Assembly (NCBI GenBank): GCA_946612405.1
Contig: CAMOEQ010000004.1
Coordinates: forward strand, 1 to 35,761
From: an uncultured Erysipelotrichaceae bacterium
GTDB lineage: Bacteria; Bacillota_I; Bacilli_A; RFN20; CAG-826
Direction: 5' to 3'
DNA length: 35,761 nucleotides
Shown piece after piece: positions 8,415-17,157 of this stretch. The notes under the pieces were generated by a model that saw only the letters and a program-made list of their open reading frames with translations, had not been told where the DNA came from and ran no database searches. The first letter of the stretch is position 1. The number at the start of each line of letters is the position of its first letter. The position numbers and the translations under genes were made by a program.

Positions 8415-9577
8415 TTTTTATCGAAATAAAACCACATCATTAAGGCTTGATATCTAGAATATGAATGGACAACATATTCAGTATCAGTATGAATGATGTC
8501 TACGTTATCAGAATAAGAAATAGTGCCGTTGTCATTATTAATTTTTAAATATAAATCATTAAACCAATCACCTATTTTTTCATATGTCGCATGATCAGCC
8601 CAATATTTATTTTCATACGAATTATTTTTGTAAATTTTAGGATCGACGTTTGTATATAAGTCTGTGAAATCTTGATCAGAATTTGTTGCTAAAATTAGTG
8701 TAGCAAATGACCAGAAGGTTACATTGTAACCTGAATAACGAATATATGGATCGTCGCTATTCAAACAAATGTATGCTGCAGTTAGATTTGCGTTTTCTTC
8801 TGGCATAGCTCCTTTTGAATGTGCTAATTCGTGAGCTATTGTAAACGGTTTATAACCATCAGGGCACAAAACGTTATAATTTGCTTCACCGGTTGGAGCA
8901 AAACTTACTCCAGTAATTGACGCCATTCTATAAAACCAACCCGTAAAATACATCGGCTTAGCAAATGGAGTGTATTTATTGAAATAATCAGAATCTATTT
9001 TGCTATATTCATCAATTATTTTGTAAGTTAATTCATCATTAGAATAAGGTGATACAACAGAGCCTTCTTCGTTGAACTTTAATTGTTCGGCACATTTATT
9101 AAAATCATCTAAAAAGTGATAACAAATCTCTTTATAATCCTTAGGATTTTCAATTAACTGAGTGTGCAAAGGGATATCAACATCTTTTCTTCCATATTCC
9201 ATTCCAGCCGTTGCTTGATAAACAGTAATGATTGAAGTGATGATGACAAATAATCTTAGAATCATATGGTAGCTATTTTTAATACCGCGTTTTTTCGTGT
9301 TAATCACAAAAAAGACAATCCATGCAATTGCATAAATAATTGTTCCAATTACAAACAATTCAAAAAGTGAGAAAGGGAAGAAAGATGAAATATGTCCAAA
9401 TACAAATGAATAGAATCTTACAAATGTCCTTGAATAAGATTCGCAAAAATCTTCGTTTATTCTCAGGATCGAAAGAATTATCAAGATCAAAATTAACGAT
9501 CCTAAAACAATTAGTTTCCTTAACAAAGATTTATTAATTTGGAATCCTCTTTTGGTCTTAATTACTTCTTCGCTCAT
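8411..9577 (-). CDS. DUF3810-type membrane metallopeptidase-like protein
   Basis: A 388-residue protein with three probable N-terminal membrane helices (about residues 20-39, 66-92 and 102-120) followed by an extracytoplasmic domain. That domain carries a zincin motif, HELAH (residues 249-253), in FTIAHELAHSKG, followed by PEENANLTAAY, where a glutamate can be the third zinc ligand. This layout matches the DUF3810 family, whose substrates are unknown. The ATG at 9577 is preferred over an upstream in-frame TTG at 9592. Neither has a Shine-Dalgarno; a -10-like TATCAT (9584-9589) ends six bases before the ATG. The 3' end overlaps metG by four bases, both stops sharing TTAA. Confidence 0.75.
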   Translation of the reverse strand: MSEEVIKTKRGFQINKSLLRKLIVLGSLILILIILSILRINEDFCESYSRTFVRFYSFVFGHISSFFPFSLFELFVIGTIIYAIAWIVFFVINTKKRGIKNSYHMILRLFVIITSIITVYQATAGMEYGRKDVDIPLHTQLIENPKDYKEICYHFLDDFNKCAEQLKFNEEGSVVSPYSNDELTYKIIDEYSKIDSDYFNKYTPFAKPMYFTGWFYRMASITGVSFAPTGEANYNVLCPDGYKPFTIAHELAHSKGAMPEENANLTAAYICLNSDDPYIRYSGYNVTFWSFATLILATNSDQDFTDLYTNVDPKIYKNNSYENKYWADHATYEKIGDWFNDLYLKINNDNGTISYSDNVDIIHTDTEYVVHSYSRYQALMMWFYFDKN

Positions 9578-9686
9578 AACTGTATGATACAAATTTTATC
9601 TAAAACAAAGAAATAAATATCGTAAAAACTTCCAGAAAGATATTGTAATTACTCTATTCGTTTTACGAAATTCCTTATTAGTATGC

Positions 9687-9692
9687 TATTCT
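9687..9692 (+). promoter_or_regulatory. -10 element of the alpha/beta hydrolase gene
   Basis: TGC-TATTCT forms an extended -10 that ends six bases before the ATG at 9699, placing the predicted transcription start on or next to the start codon. There is no Shine-Dalgarno. Confidence 0.45.
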
Positions 9693-9698
9693 ATATTT

Positions 9699-10628
9699 AT
9701 GTCAATCTTTAAACTGCCTCTTTCCATTTTTATTTCAATAATGCGTAGAGGAGACAACAAATATAACAAAACTCATAAAACATATGGGAATTTTAATATT
9801 AAGAAAGATTTAAATTATCTTCCTGATGAAAAACGTTGCCACAAATTAGATATTTACACTAATCCAGAGAAACAAAATGGCATCACTCTTTTCTTCATTC
9901 ATGGTGGTGCATACGTTTATAGTTACAAAGATACTCATAAAGTTTTTATATCTTGGTATGTTAATCAAGGTTTCAATGTCGTTTCTATAAATTATCGACT
10001 TGGTCAAAAAGATGGCTCTATTTCAATAATGGACCAAGTAAAAGATGCTTTAAGTGCGTTGGAATTTATCGATGTTTATAAAACAAATTACGGAATTAAT
10101 ACTGACAATCTATTTTTGACTGGAGATTCGGCTGGAGGTCATATCTGTTTAATGCTCGATATTCTTTTGCATTCTAAAGAAGCTCAAAAATATTATGGAA
10201 TTGATAAAGTTCCTAACGTTGATATTAAAGGTATTGCAGTTAATTCGACGATGTATGATTACAATCAAGTTGCAAAAGAAGCTAAAAAATATTTGTCGAA
10301 AAAAGGTTGTAAATGGATGTTATCTAATTCTTATTCAGATGAAGAATTCATTAAAATGAATAATCCTCGTTATTATTATAAAAACGGATATCAGACGCCA
10401 CCGTTATTTGCATCAACTTCTTACCATGATTTTTTTAATAGCCAAACAACCAAATTAAAAAGAGATTCCGATGAATTAAAATTCCCATTAGATTATTTGT
10501 TTGAAGCATCATTAAACAAAGAAATAGGCCACGTTTATAATCATTTCTGTTTCGAAAACGAAGAAGGAAAACGTTGCAATCAAAGAATGTTGGATTTCTT
10601 TTATAAGAATTCCAAAGTTGATAAATAA
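9699..10628 (+). CDS. Alpha/beta hydrolase, hormone-sensitive-lipase-like esterase
   Basis: A 309-residue serine hydrolase of the alpha/beta fold. The oxyanion-hole motif HGGA (residues 68-71, FFIHGGAYVY) and the nucleophile elbow GDSAGG with Ser144 are intact. A downstream YHDFF and the GHVYNHF segment can supply the catalytic Asp and His. HGGA with GDSAG marks the hormone-sensitive-lipase/BD-FAE-like group of esterases and carbohydrate deacetylases; the substrate is not predictable. The N-terminal stretch to about residue 16 is hydrophobic with a basic RR after it, so weak membrane association or a cap segment is possible. It lies 26 bases upstream of the polyamine operon, with a separate TATAAT between them. 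Confidence 0.8.
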   Translation: MSIFKLPLSIFISIMRRGDNKYNKTHKTYGNFNIKKDLNYLPDEKRCHKLDIYTNPEKQNGITLFFIHGGAYVYSYKDTHKVFISWYVNQGFNVVSINYRLGQKDGSISIMDQVKDALSALEFIDVYKTNYGINTDNLFLTGDSAGGHICLMLDILLHSKEAQKYYGIDKVPNVDIKGIAVNSTMYDYNQVAKEAKKYLSKKGCKWMLSNSYSDEEFIKMNNPRYYYKNGYQTPPLFASTSYHDFFNSQTTKLKRDSDELKFPLDYLFEASLNKEIGHVYNHFCFENEEGKRCNQRMLDFFYKNSKVDK

Positions 10629-10635
10629 TATTTTA

Positions 10636-10641
10636 TATAAT
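10636..10641 (+). promoter_or_regulatory. -10 element of the polyamine operon
   Basis: A perfect TATAAT, 13 bases before the ATG at 10655 and just after the stop of the preceding hydrolase gene. It would give a leader of only about 5-7 bases with no Shine-Dalgarno. Confidence 0.5.
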
Positions 10642-10654
10642 AAAATTTTCAAAT

Positions 10655-13282
10655 ATGAGCACATTAGATCAAAATAAAACCCCATACTTAGACGCCTTAA
10701 AAAAATACGTTTCAAAAGACGTTTTGCCTTTAGACGTTCCTGGCCATCACATGGGGAATGTTTCAAATAAGTTTAAATCTTTTATCGGTGAAGAACTTTA
10801 TAGATGTGACATCAACGCTCCAATTGGAATGGATAATTTAGCCAATCCTAAAGGAGTATTACTTGAAGCCGAAAAATTAATGGCAGATTTTTGTCATGCC
10901 GATCATTCGTTTTTCTTGATTAACGGAACTAGTAGTGGAATTTTAGCTATGATTATGGCTACATGTCGCGCCAATCAAAAAATCATTATTCCGCGAAATG
11001 TTCATAAATCAATTATTTCGGCTTTAATTCTTTCTGGTGCTTCTCCAGTTTATATAATGCCTAAACTTGACGCTGAATTGGAAATTGCTAATCAGCCATC
11101 GGTGGAAGCTTATATCAATGCGATTCATAGATATCCTACTGCTAAAGCAGTTTTTGTTATTAATCCAACTTATTTTGGTGCAGTAGGTGATTTAAAACGC
11201 ATTGTAAAAGAAGCACACGCTAGAGGCATGGCTGTATTGGTAGATGAGGCTCATGGGGCTCATTATTATTTTGATAAAAGTGGGCCAATTTCCGCTATGG
11301 ATGCAGGAGCAGATGTTTCTAGTGTTTCGTTCCATAAAACTGGTGGAAGTTTAACTCAATCAAGCGTTTTACTTTTGAAGTCAAAATTGATTAATCGTGC
11401 CGCCATTCAAAAAGCGATTAATATCATCAACACAACTTCCCCATCAACTATTCTTATGGCTTCTTTAGATGCAGCACGTCAATACGTTGCCACTAAAGGC
11501 CAAGACAATATGAATAATGTTCATGTTTTATCAGCTTACGCACGTGAACAAATCGCAAAAATCAAAGGATTCATACCTTGTAATCGTGAGCATTTCCTTG
11601 AAAAGGGTTGCTATGATTATGATGATACTAAATTAGTAATTAAATTAGACCACTTAAACATTAATGGTTTTGAGCTTTATCATTTATTAAAAGAGAAATA
11701 CGATATCCAAGTAGAGCTTGCCGAAACTTATGTTATTATGGGCATATTGTCAATCGGTTCTAACAAAGCTCAAATTACAAGATTTATCCGAGCTTTGCGG
11801 GATATTTCGAAGAATCATTACAATAAAAAATATGAATTTAAACGTCATGCTTTTGGTGCTGATTTCCCATTCCAAATCGCTCGTCCAAGAACCGCATATC
11901 ACGCTCCTGGAAAAATCATTCCATTAAAAGAAGCGGAAAAATGTATTTCAAAGGAATCAATTATGATTTATCCACCTGGCATTCCATTAATTGTCCCAGG
12001 CGAAGTATTTACCAAAGACTTAATTAATCGAATTAACGAATATAAAAAGTTAGGTGTAACAATTCTTTCTGATTATGGTGCTGAAAAAGTTAATGTTGTC
12101 GATACTGATAGTTGGACAAGATTCGGTTTATACAAAAATAAATTGTTTGATTATTTAGAAAAACGAATAACCACTCCTCGTGGTGATGATTTCGCTATGC
12201 CATTTGAAGGAGATAAACATTCTGGAACAATCATTCTTCTTCCATATCGTAAAGATACTTGGAGAAACAACGCTAAACCAGCATTAGATTGCTTTAAAAA
12301 GATTATTACATCGATTGCAAAATATGAACCTGTCTATGTCGGCATTGATCCATCGATTTATAAAAAGATGTATCCAGAATATGAAAACATTAAAAATGTC
12401 CATCCTATAAAAATTAGATATAACGATGCTTGGGCTAGAGACAATTGCCCAATCTTTGTTACAAACGGAAATCAAATTAGAATGGTTGATTTTAGATTTA
12501 ATGCTTGGGGCGGAGATTATGATGGACTATATTCCAACTACAAAGATGACGACTTACTAAGTAAGCGTCTAGCAAAACAATTCGGAGTGGAACGTTATTA
12601 TTTAGATGACTTCATACTTGAAGGCGGCTCTATCCATGTTGATGGAGAAGGCACATGTTTGGTTACTAAAGCATGCCTTCTTTCTAAAGGTAGAAATCCA
12701 AATCTTAATCAATTAGAAATCGAAGAAACTTTAAAAGTTTATTTAAATGTTTCAAAAGTCATTTGGCTTGAAAATGGAATATTTGAAGATGAAACAAATG
12801 AACATGTTGATAATATGGCTTGTTTTATCAAACCAGGAGTTGTTGCTTTAGCGTGGTCGCAAGATAAAAATGATCCTCAATATGAATATTCGATGAATGC
12901 TTATAAGGTTCTCACTAACTCTATAGATGCTAAAGGTCGTAAATTTAAAGTGATTAAAGTTAAATTGCCAAAGCCACTTTATATGAGCAAAACTGAAGCA
13001 AAAGGAATTAAACTTGGTAGATATGATGCAAAAGCTAGACCAGAAGGTTCTCGATTGGCGGCATCTTATATCAACTTCTATCAAGGTGAAAAATTCGTTA
13101 TTTTACCAGCCTTTGGAGTTCCCGAAGATAAATTGGCTAAAAACCAAATTCAAAAACTATATCCAAACAAAGATGTTATTCAAATTAATACCCGCGAAGT
13201 TTTGCTTGGCGGAGGAAACATTCATTGTATAACAATGCAAATACCATTTAACGAGGAGTTCAAAAAGAAAAATGAAAATTAA
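10655..13282 (+). CDS. Bifunctional arginine decarboxylase-agmatine deiminase fusion
   Basis: An 875-residue single reading frame joining two polyamine enzymes. Residues about 1-500 are a PLP-dependent Orn/Lys/Arg decarboxylase of the aminotransferase fold (Bacillus SpeA/YaaO type): DVPGHHMGN near the start, VDEAHGAH, the PLP lysine K228 in SFHKTGGS, and the C-terminal YPPGIPLIVPGE. Residues about 505-870 are a complete agmatine deiminase: MPFEGDKHSGTIILLPYR, NDAWARDNCP with D596, ILEGGSIHVDGEGT, NEHVDN with H717, and GGGNIHC with nucleophile C858. The usual agmatine deiminase N-terminus follows directly, with almost no linker. The predicted product converts arginine to agmatine and then to N-carbamoylputrescine. 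aguB overlaps its end by 11 bases and would finish putrescine synthesis. Specificity for arginine is inferred from the fused partner. Confidence 0.9.
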   Translation: MSTLDQNKTPYLDALKKYVSKDVLPLDVPGHHMGNVSNKFKSFIGEELYRCDINAPIGMDNLANPKGVLLEAEKLMADFCHADHSFFLINGTSSGILAMIMATCRANQKIIIPRNVHKSIISALILSGASPVYIMPKLDAELEIANQPSVEAYINAIHRYPTAKAVFVINPTYFGAVGDLKRIVKEAHARGMAVLVDEAHGAHYYFDKSGPISAMDAGADVSSVSFHKTGGSLTQSSVLLLKSKLINRAAIQKAINIINTTSPSTILMASLDAARQYVATKGQDNMNNVHVLSAYAREQIAKIKGFIPCNREHFLEKGCYDYDDTKLVIKLDHLNINGFELYHLLKEKYDIQVELAETYVIMGILSIGSNKAQITRFIRALRDISKNHYNKKYEFKRHAFGADFPFQIARPRTAYHAPGKIIPLKEAEKCISKESIMIYPPGIPLIVPGEVFTKDLINRINEYKKLGVTILSDYGAEKVNVVDTDSWTRFGLYKNKLFDYLEKRITTPRGDDFAMPFEGDKHSGTIILLPYRKDTWRNNAKPALDCFKKIITSIAKYEPVYVGIDPSIYKKMYPEYENIKNVHPIKIRYNDAWARDNCPIFVTNGNQIRMVDFRFNAWGGDYDGLYSNYKDDDLLSKRLAKQFGVERYYLDDFILEGGSIHVDGEGTCLVTKACLLSKGRNPNLNQLEIEETLKVYLNVSKVIWLENGIFEDETNEHVDNMACFIKPGVVALAWSQDKNDPQYEYSMNAYKVLTNSIDAKGRKFKVIKVKLPKPLYMSKTEAKGIKLGRYDAKARPEGSRLAASYINFYQGEKFVILPAFGVPEDKLAKNQIQKLYPNKDVIQINTREVLLGGGNIHCITMQIPFNEEFKKKNEN

Positions 13283-14141
13283 AGTCGCGATTACTCAAAT
13301 GAGTTGTTCTTCAAATTATGAAGAGAACATTAAAAAAGCCGATGAAATGGTTGTTAGATGCGCAAAAGCAGGAGCAAACATTATTCTTTTACAAGAACTC
13401 TTCGAAAATTTGTATTTTTGCCAAGTTGAAGATTATGAAAAATTCTCATTAGCCGAAACAAGATCAAAATCTAAAACCATCGAGCATTTCAAAGAAGTTG
13501 CAAAAAAATACAATGTTGTTTTACCTATTTCCTTCTTTGAAAAATCAGGAACTAATTATTTTAATTCACTAGTGATGATTGATGCTGACGGAAAAGATTT
13601 AGGACTCTATAGAAAAACTCACATTCCAACCGGTGAATGTTACGAAGAAAAATTTTATTTTTCTCCAGGCGACACAGGATTTAAAGTTTTTAAAACAAAA
13701 TTTGGAAAAGTCGGTATAGGAATTTGCTGGGATCAATGGTTCCCAGAAGTCGCTAGGGCATTAGCTCTTAAAGGCGCTCAAATAATTCTTTATCCAACCG
13801 CGATAGGTAGCGAACCGGTTTTAGTTCGTGATTCAATGCCGCATTGGAGAAACACGATGTGTGGTCATGCTGCCGCAAACATTATTCCTGTTTGTGCATC
13901 CAACCGCGTTGGTGAAGAAAAAGCCGGAAAATCTTCTATGGTGTTCCAAGGTTATTCATTCATCGCCGACTCACATGGCGAAGTAGTGGAAGAAATGAAT
14001 AGAACTGAAGAAGATTTCAGAATTCATGAATTTGATTTAGATGAGATCGATAAAGAAAGAGTTGGCTGGGGAGTGTTTAGAGATAGACGTCCAGAAACAT
14101 ATAAAGAACTCGTTTCTTACGCAAAAGACATAGATGAATAA
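13272..14141 (+). CDS. aguB: N-carbamoylputrescine amidase
   Basis: A 289-residue nitrilase-superfamily amidase that hydrolyses N-carbamoylputrescine to putrescine, CO2 and ammonia. The catalytic triad is visible: E42 (LLQELFENLYFCQ), K115 (YRKTHIPTG) and C152 (GIGICWDQWFPE). ELFENLYFCQ and DQWFPEVARALALKGAQ are typical of AguB rather than other nitrilases. Shine-Dalgarno GAGGAG (13253-13258) lies within the end of the fusion gene, and the reading frames overlap by 11 bases, so the two are co-translated. Use of an amidase rather than a putrescine carbamoyltransferase means the pathway releases the carbamoyl group instead of conserving it as ATP, which fits biosynthesis rather than energy-yielding catabolism. 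Confidence 0.95.
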   Translation: MKIKVAITQMSCSSNYEENIKKADEMVVRCAKAGANIILLQELFENLYFCQVEDYEKFSLAETRSKSKTIEHFKEVAKKYNVVLPISFFEKSGTNYFNSLVMIDADGKDLGLYRKTHIPTGECYEEKFYFSPGDTGFKVFKTKFGKVGIGICWDQWFPEVARALALKGAQIILYPTAIGSEPVLVRDSMPHWRNTMCGHAAANIIPVCASNRVGEEKAGKSSMVFQGYSFIADSHGEVVEEMNRTEEDFRIHEFDLDEIDKERVGWGVFRDRRPETYKELVSYAKDIDE

Positions 14142-15054
14142 AAACGATCATAAAAAAGAATTTCATAACGGTAAAGTAAACCCAAATTTTATAAAAGAAT
14201 TTAAGGTTCACGAGGAGTGTGAACTCCTTGAGTTTTTATTGTCAAAATATCCAAAATTATCGAGAAATGCCGTGAAATCGCTTCTTTCAAATCATCAAGT
14301 AAGCGTTGATGGAGCGCCAGTTTCTCAATACAATCTAAAGCTTTCACAAGAAGACACCGTTATTGTTTCAAAAACAAGGATTTCTAAAAAAGTTAGACAC
14401 AACCTACCAATCATTTTTGAAAACGATGATCTTATTGCAATTAACAAGCCAAGCGGTCTTCTTTCGATTGCTTCCGATAATGAAAAAGGTAGAACCGCAT
14501 ATCGTATGGTGAATGATTATCTTCAACAAAAAGATAAACATAGTCGAATATACGTTGTTCACCGACTTGACGAAGATACATCTGGTGTTCTTGTGTTTGC
14601 TAAAAATCCAAAAACAAAAGAGGTTCTCCAAAAGAATTGGAATGACATCGTTAGAAAAAGAGGTTATATCGCAATTGTTGAGGGTCAAATGGAAAAAACG
14701 TCAGATACTTTTGTTGATTATCTGAAAGAGAACTCTTTGAATTTAATGTATGTTACTAACGATCGTAAAAACGGTAAAAAGTGCATCACCCATTATCAAG
14801 TTATTAGACAAAACAAAAAATATTCAATGCTAGATGTAGACATTGATTCAGGTAGAAAAAATCAAATTCGTGTTCAATTTGGTCATAGAGGACATTATGT
14901 TATCGGAGATGATAAATATGGAGAACCATCTAATCCTCTCAAACGTCTAGGGCTCCATGCTTATAATCTCACGTTTGTTCATCCGATCAGTAAAAAGGTT
15001 TATGAATTTAAAGCTCCGATACCTCAAGAGTTTGAAACTTTATTCACAAAATAG
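14134..15054 (+). CDS. RluA family 23S rRNA/tRNA pseudouridine synthase
   Basis: A 306-residue pseudouridine synthase. An S4 RNA-binding domain occupies about residues 28-75 (LLEFLLSKYPKLSRNAVKSL), followed by the RluA catalytic domain with HRLD, the catalytic aspartate being D146 in VHRLDEDTSGVLVFAK, and the later RKNQIRVQFGHRGH. The S4 domain places it in the RluC/RluD-like group; the exact uridine target is not readable. It overlaps aguB by eight bases with no evident Shine-Dalgarno, and a terminator follows, so it is the last gene of the polyamine operon. Nothing ties it functionally to polyamines except cotranscription. Confidence 0.92.
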   Translation: MNKNDHKKEFHNGKVNPNFIKEFKVHEECELLEFLLSKYPKLSRNAVKSLLSNHQVSVDGAPVSQYNLKLSQEDTVIVSKTRISKKVRHNLPIIFENDDLIAINKPSGLLSIASDNEKGRTAYRMVNDYLQQKDKHSRIYVVHRLDEDTSGVLVFAKNPKTKEVLQKNWNDIVRKRGYIAIVEGQMEKTSDTFVDYLKENSLNLMYVTNDRKNGKKCITHYQVIRQNKKYSMLDVDIDSGRKNQIRVQFGHRGHYVIGDDKYGEPSNPLKRLGLHAYNLTFVHPISKKVYEFKAPIPQEFETLFTK

Positions 15055-15075
15055 TTATTATCGTCTTTATCAAAA

Positions 15076-15107
15076 AGTGTGCGTTTAATTGCGCACTCTT
15101 TTTATTT
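15076..15107 (+). terminator. Terminator of the polyamine operon
   Basis: Eight-pair stem AGTGTGCG (15076-15083) with TGCGCACT (15090-15097), including two G-U pairs, followed by CTTTTTATTT. Confidence 0.8.
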
Positions 15108-15112
15108 GTGTC

Positions 15113-15118
15113 TATAAT
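15113..15118 (+). promoter_or_regulatory. -10 element of the DUF1538/P-II operon
   Basis: A perfect TATAAT ending eight bases before the ATG at 15127. The -35 candidate TTGCGC (15089-15094, 18-base spacer) lies within the preceding terminator. The mRNA would be leaderless or nearly so. Confidence 0.5.
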
Positions 15119-15126
15119 ATTGCAGT

Positions 15127-16707
15127 ATGTTTGTTGCTTCCTTAGTTAAATTAAAAGAATCGTTTATATCAACATTACCGGTAATAGCGGTTGTTTTATT
15201 ACTAAATTTCATTCCTGCAATAGGCTTTGATTTAACTATTAATCAGCTAGTAGCATTTATTATTTCTTCAGTTTTAGTAATTTTAGGAATGTGGTTATTT
15301 AATGTAGGTGCTGAATCATCGATGCACAAAATGGGCGAATTGGTTGGTTCTTCTTTAACGAAGAAACAAAGTATGGTTTTAATCGTTATTATCTTTTTCT
15401 TATTTGGACTTTTTATTACTGTTGCTGAACCAGATTTATCTGTTTTGGCTGCTCAAGTACCAAGTATTCCTAGACTTCTTCTTATCGGCATGATTGGTTT
15501 AGGAGTCGGCATTTTCATTGTTATTGGCGCATTGAGAATTTTATTTCAAAAAAGTTTAAAAGTTTGGTTGTTAGGTTTTTATGGTTTGATGTTTGGCATG
15601 TGCCTTCTTATCGACAAATCTTACATTCCTCTATCTTTAGATAGCGGTGGCGTCACTACAGGACCAATCACCGTTCCATTTATCTTGGCCGTTGGTGTTG
15701 GTATTGCAACATCAAGAGGTGGAAATAAATCAACTTCCGATTCATTCGGTCTTGTTGCTTTTGCTTCAATTGGACCTATTTTAATGGTTCTCATCTTAGC
15801 TTTAATTTTTAGAGGCAACTTAAGTTATACATTCGAAAAGTCCCCATTAATTGATCCAGATGCCTCAGGATATTTAGGTGATGCTTTTGATGTTCAAAAA
15901 ATAGCAAATGGTTTTGTTTATTCTATGCTTCCGCATGGATCAGATTTTGGTTCAATCTTATCTGTTACGATTTCTTTATCACCAGTCTTACTTTTCTTTA
16001 TTATTTACGAATTGATATTTATCAAATTACCAGGACGAACAGTTTTTTCAATTGTATTTGGCGTAATAATTGCATACTTAGGTTTAGTCCTATTTATGAG
16101 TGCTGTTAGTACAGGATTTATGGCTGTTGGTCAAAAATTAGGTCTTGAATTAGCAGAAGGTGATTTGTGGTTATTATTAGTTGTAGCAGCTTTCCTAGGC
16201 ATTGCAGCTGTATTTGCTGAGCCTGCAGTTCATGTTTTAACTCACCAAATGGAAGAAGTGAGCGATGGAGCGGTCAATAGAATATTTGTCCTTATAATGC
16301 TTGCATTAGGAAACGGCATCGCAATTGTTTTATCTATTTTAAGAATTTATTATGGAATTAATTTCGAATTACTTTACATTGTTGTGCCAGGCTATATTTT
16401 AGCTTTTGCTTTATCATTTGCGGTTCCTGATATTTATACCGCTATGGCATTTGATTCTGGCGGAGTCGTTTCAGGGCCAATGAATACTACATTTATACTT
16501 CCGTTTGCTATAGGAGCATGTTATTCGCTTTGGGGCAACGATTTAATTATGTCAAATGCTTTTGGAACAATTGCGTTAGTAGCAATGATGCCTTTAATAA
16601 TGATTCAATTAATTGGTTTAAGTGCGTCGATTAAAATACGTGCTCAATATAGACTTGCACGTCACCGCATTCGTGAAGAATTCGATGATCAAATTATTCA
16701 TTTTTAG
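15127..16707 (+). CDS. DUF1538 integral membrane protein, probable P-II-regulated transporter
   Basis: A 526-residue polytopic membrane protein with about a dozen hydrophobic helices, matching the DUF1538 family. Two halves repeat: AEPD (100-103) and LDSGGVTTGP (D172) in the first recur as AEPA (364-367) and FDSGGVVSGP (D443) in the second, with a period of about 265-270 residues. The repeated AEP and DSGG segments inside membrane regions look like ion- or substrate-binding sites of an internally duplicated carrier. The family has no established substrate. Two P-II-like genes follow directly (nine bases to the first), so the protein is probably gated by them, much as GlnK gates AmtB. That role is inference. 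Confidence 0.8.
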   Translation: MFVASLVKLKESFISTLPVIAVVLLLNFIPAIGFDLTINQLVAFIISSVLVILGMWLFNVGAESSMHKMGELVGSSLTKKQSMVLIVIIFFLFGLFITVAEPDLSVLAAQVPSIPRLLLIGMIGLGVGIFIVIGALRILFQKSLKVWLLGFYGLMFGMCLLIDKSYIPLSLDSGGVTTGPITVPFILAVGVGIATSRGGNKSTSDSFGLVAFASIGPILMVLILALIFRGNLSYTFEKSPLIDPDASGYLGDAFDVQKIANGFVYSMLPHGSDFGSILSVTISLSPVLLFFIIYELIFIKLPGRTVFSIVFGVIIAYLGLVLFMSAVSTGFMAVGQKLGLELAEGDLWLLLVVAAFLGIAAVFAEPAVHVLTHQMEEVSDGAVNRIFVLIMLALGNGIAIVLSILRIYYGINFELLYIVVPGYILAFALSFAVPDIYTAMAFDSGGVVSGPMNTTFILPFAIGACYSLWGNDLIMSNAFGTIALVAMMPLIMIQLIGLSASIKIRAQYRLARHRIREEFDDQIIHF

Positions 16708-16716
16708 GAGGTAGTT

Positions 16717-17157
16717 ATGGCAGAGAAAGAAACCAAAAAATCTAAAAAAACTCCGCAAAAACCGGATTTTACTCCTTTTGAAAAAGAAAATGTCTTAAGG
16801 CCTCTTAAACTATTTTTGATTGTTGTTCCTTTTGGTCAGGCCAATGCAATTATTAATAGATTAAATGAGTTTGATATCGCGTGTAGTTTCGTTTTCAATG
16901 GTGAAGGAAGCGCTAAATATCTAGTTGATGATGTTAGAAGAATTCCTGATAGCAGAAAACAGATTATTCTTACGCTAGTTAGAGAAGATAAAGTTGAGTT
17001 TGTTAAACGAAAACTTGATGAAAGATTCTCCATCTCAAAAGCATCTAGAGGATTCGCTTGTTCTATAAAAGTTACTTCAATAGCTGGCGTATCGATTTAT
17101 AAATTCTTAACAAACACAAGAAAGGTTACAAAGGTGGGTAAAAATGGCAGAAAATAA
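16717..17157 (+). CDS. P-II-like signalling protein, first copy, with Lys-rich N-terminus
   Basis: A 146-residue protein with a Lys-rich N-terminal tail (about residues 1-27, KETKKSKKTPQK) followed by a ferredoxin-like domain: LKLFLIVVPFGQANAIINRL, a short loop around GEGSAKYLVDD, and QIILTLVREDKVEFVKRKL. The beta-alpha-beta pattern and size resemble P-II/GlnB, but canonical T-loop and B-loop motifs are degenerate, so the ligand may differ. It has a strong AGGAGGT site and lies between the DUF1538 gene and a more typical P-II-like gene, which it overlaps by 14 bases. Homology is judged from pattern and context. Confidence 0.65.
   Translation: MAEKETKKSKKTPQKPDFTPFEKENVLRPLKLFLIVVPFGQANAIINRLNEFDIACSFVFNGEGSAKYLVDDVRRIPDSRKQIILTLVREDKVEFVKRKLDERFSISKASRGFACSIKVTSIAGVSIYKFLTNTRKVTKVGKNGRK

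Noticed and set aside
9578..9592. TTG at 9592 as the DUF3810 start
   Set aside because: It is a rarer start with no Shine-Dalgarno, and the proposed -10 hexamer would fall inside the coding region.
11718..13232. Several 60-80-codon frames overlapping the decarboxylase-deiminase gene
   Set aside because: They are out-of-frame shadows of one continuous, motif-bearing frame.
14203..14229. Hairpins GTTCAC/GTGAAC and GAGGAG/CTCCTT followed by T-run, inside the RluA-type gene
   Set aside because: They could act as an attenuator, but they lie within conserved-length coding sequence and the S4 domain, so chance is more likely.
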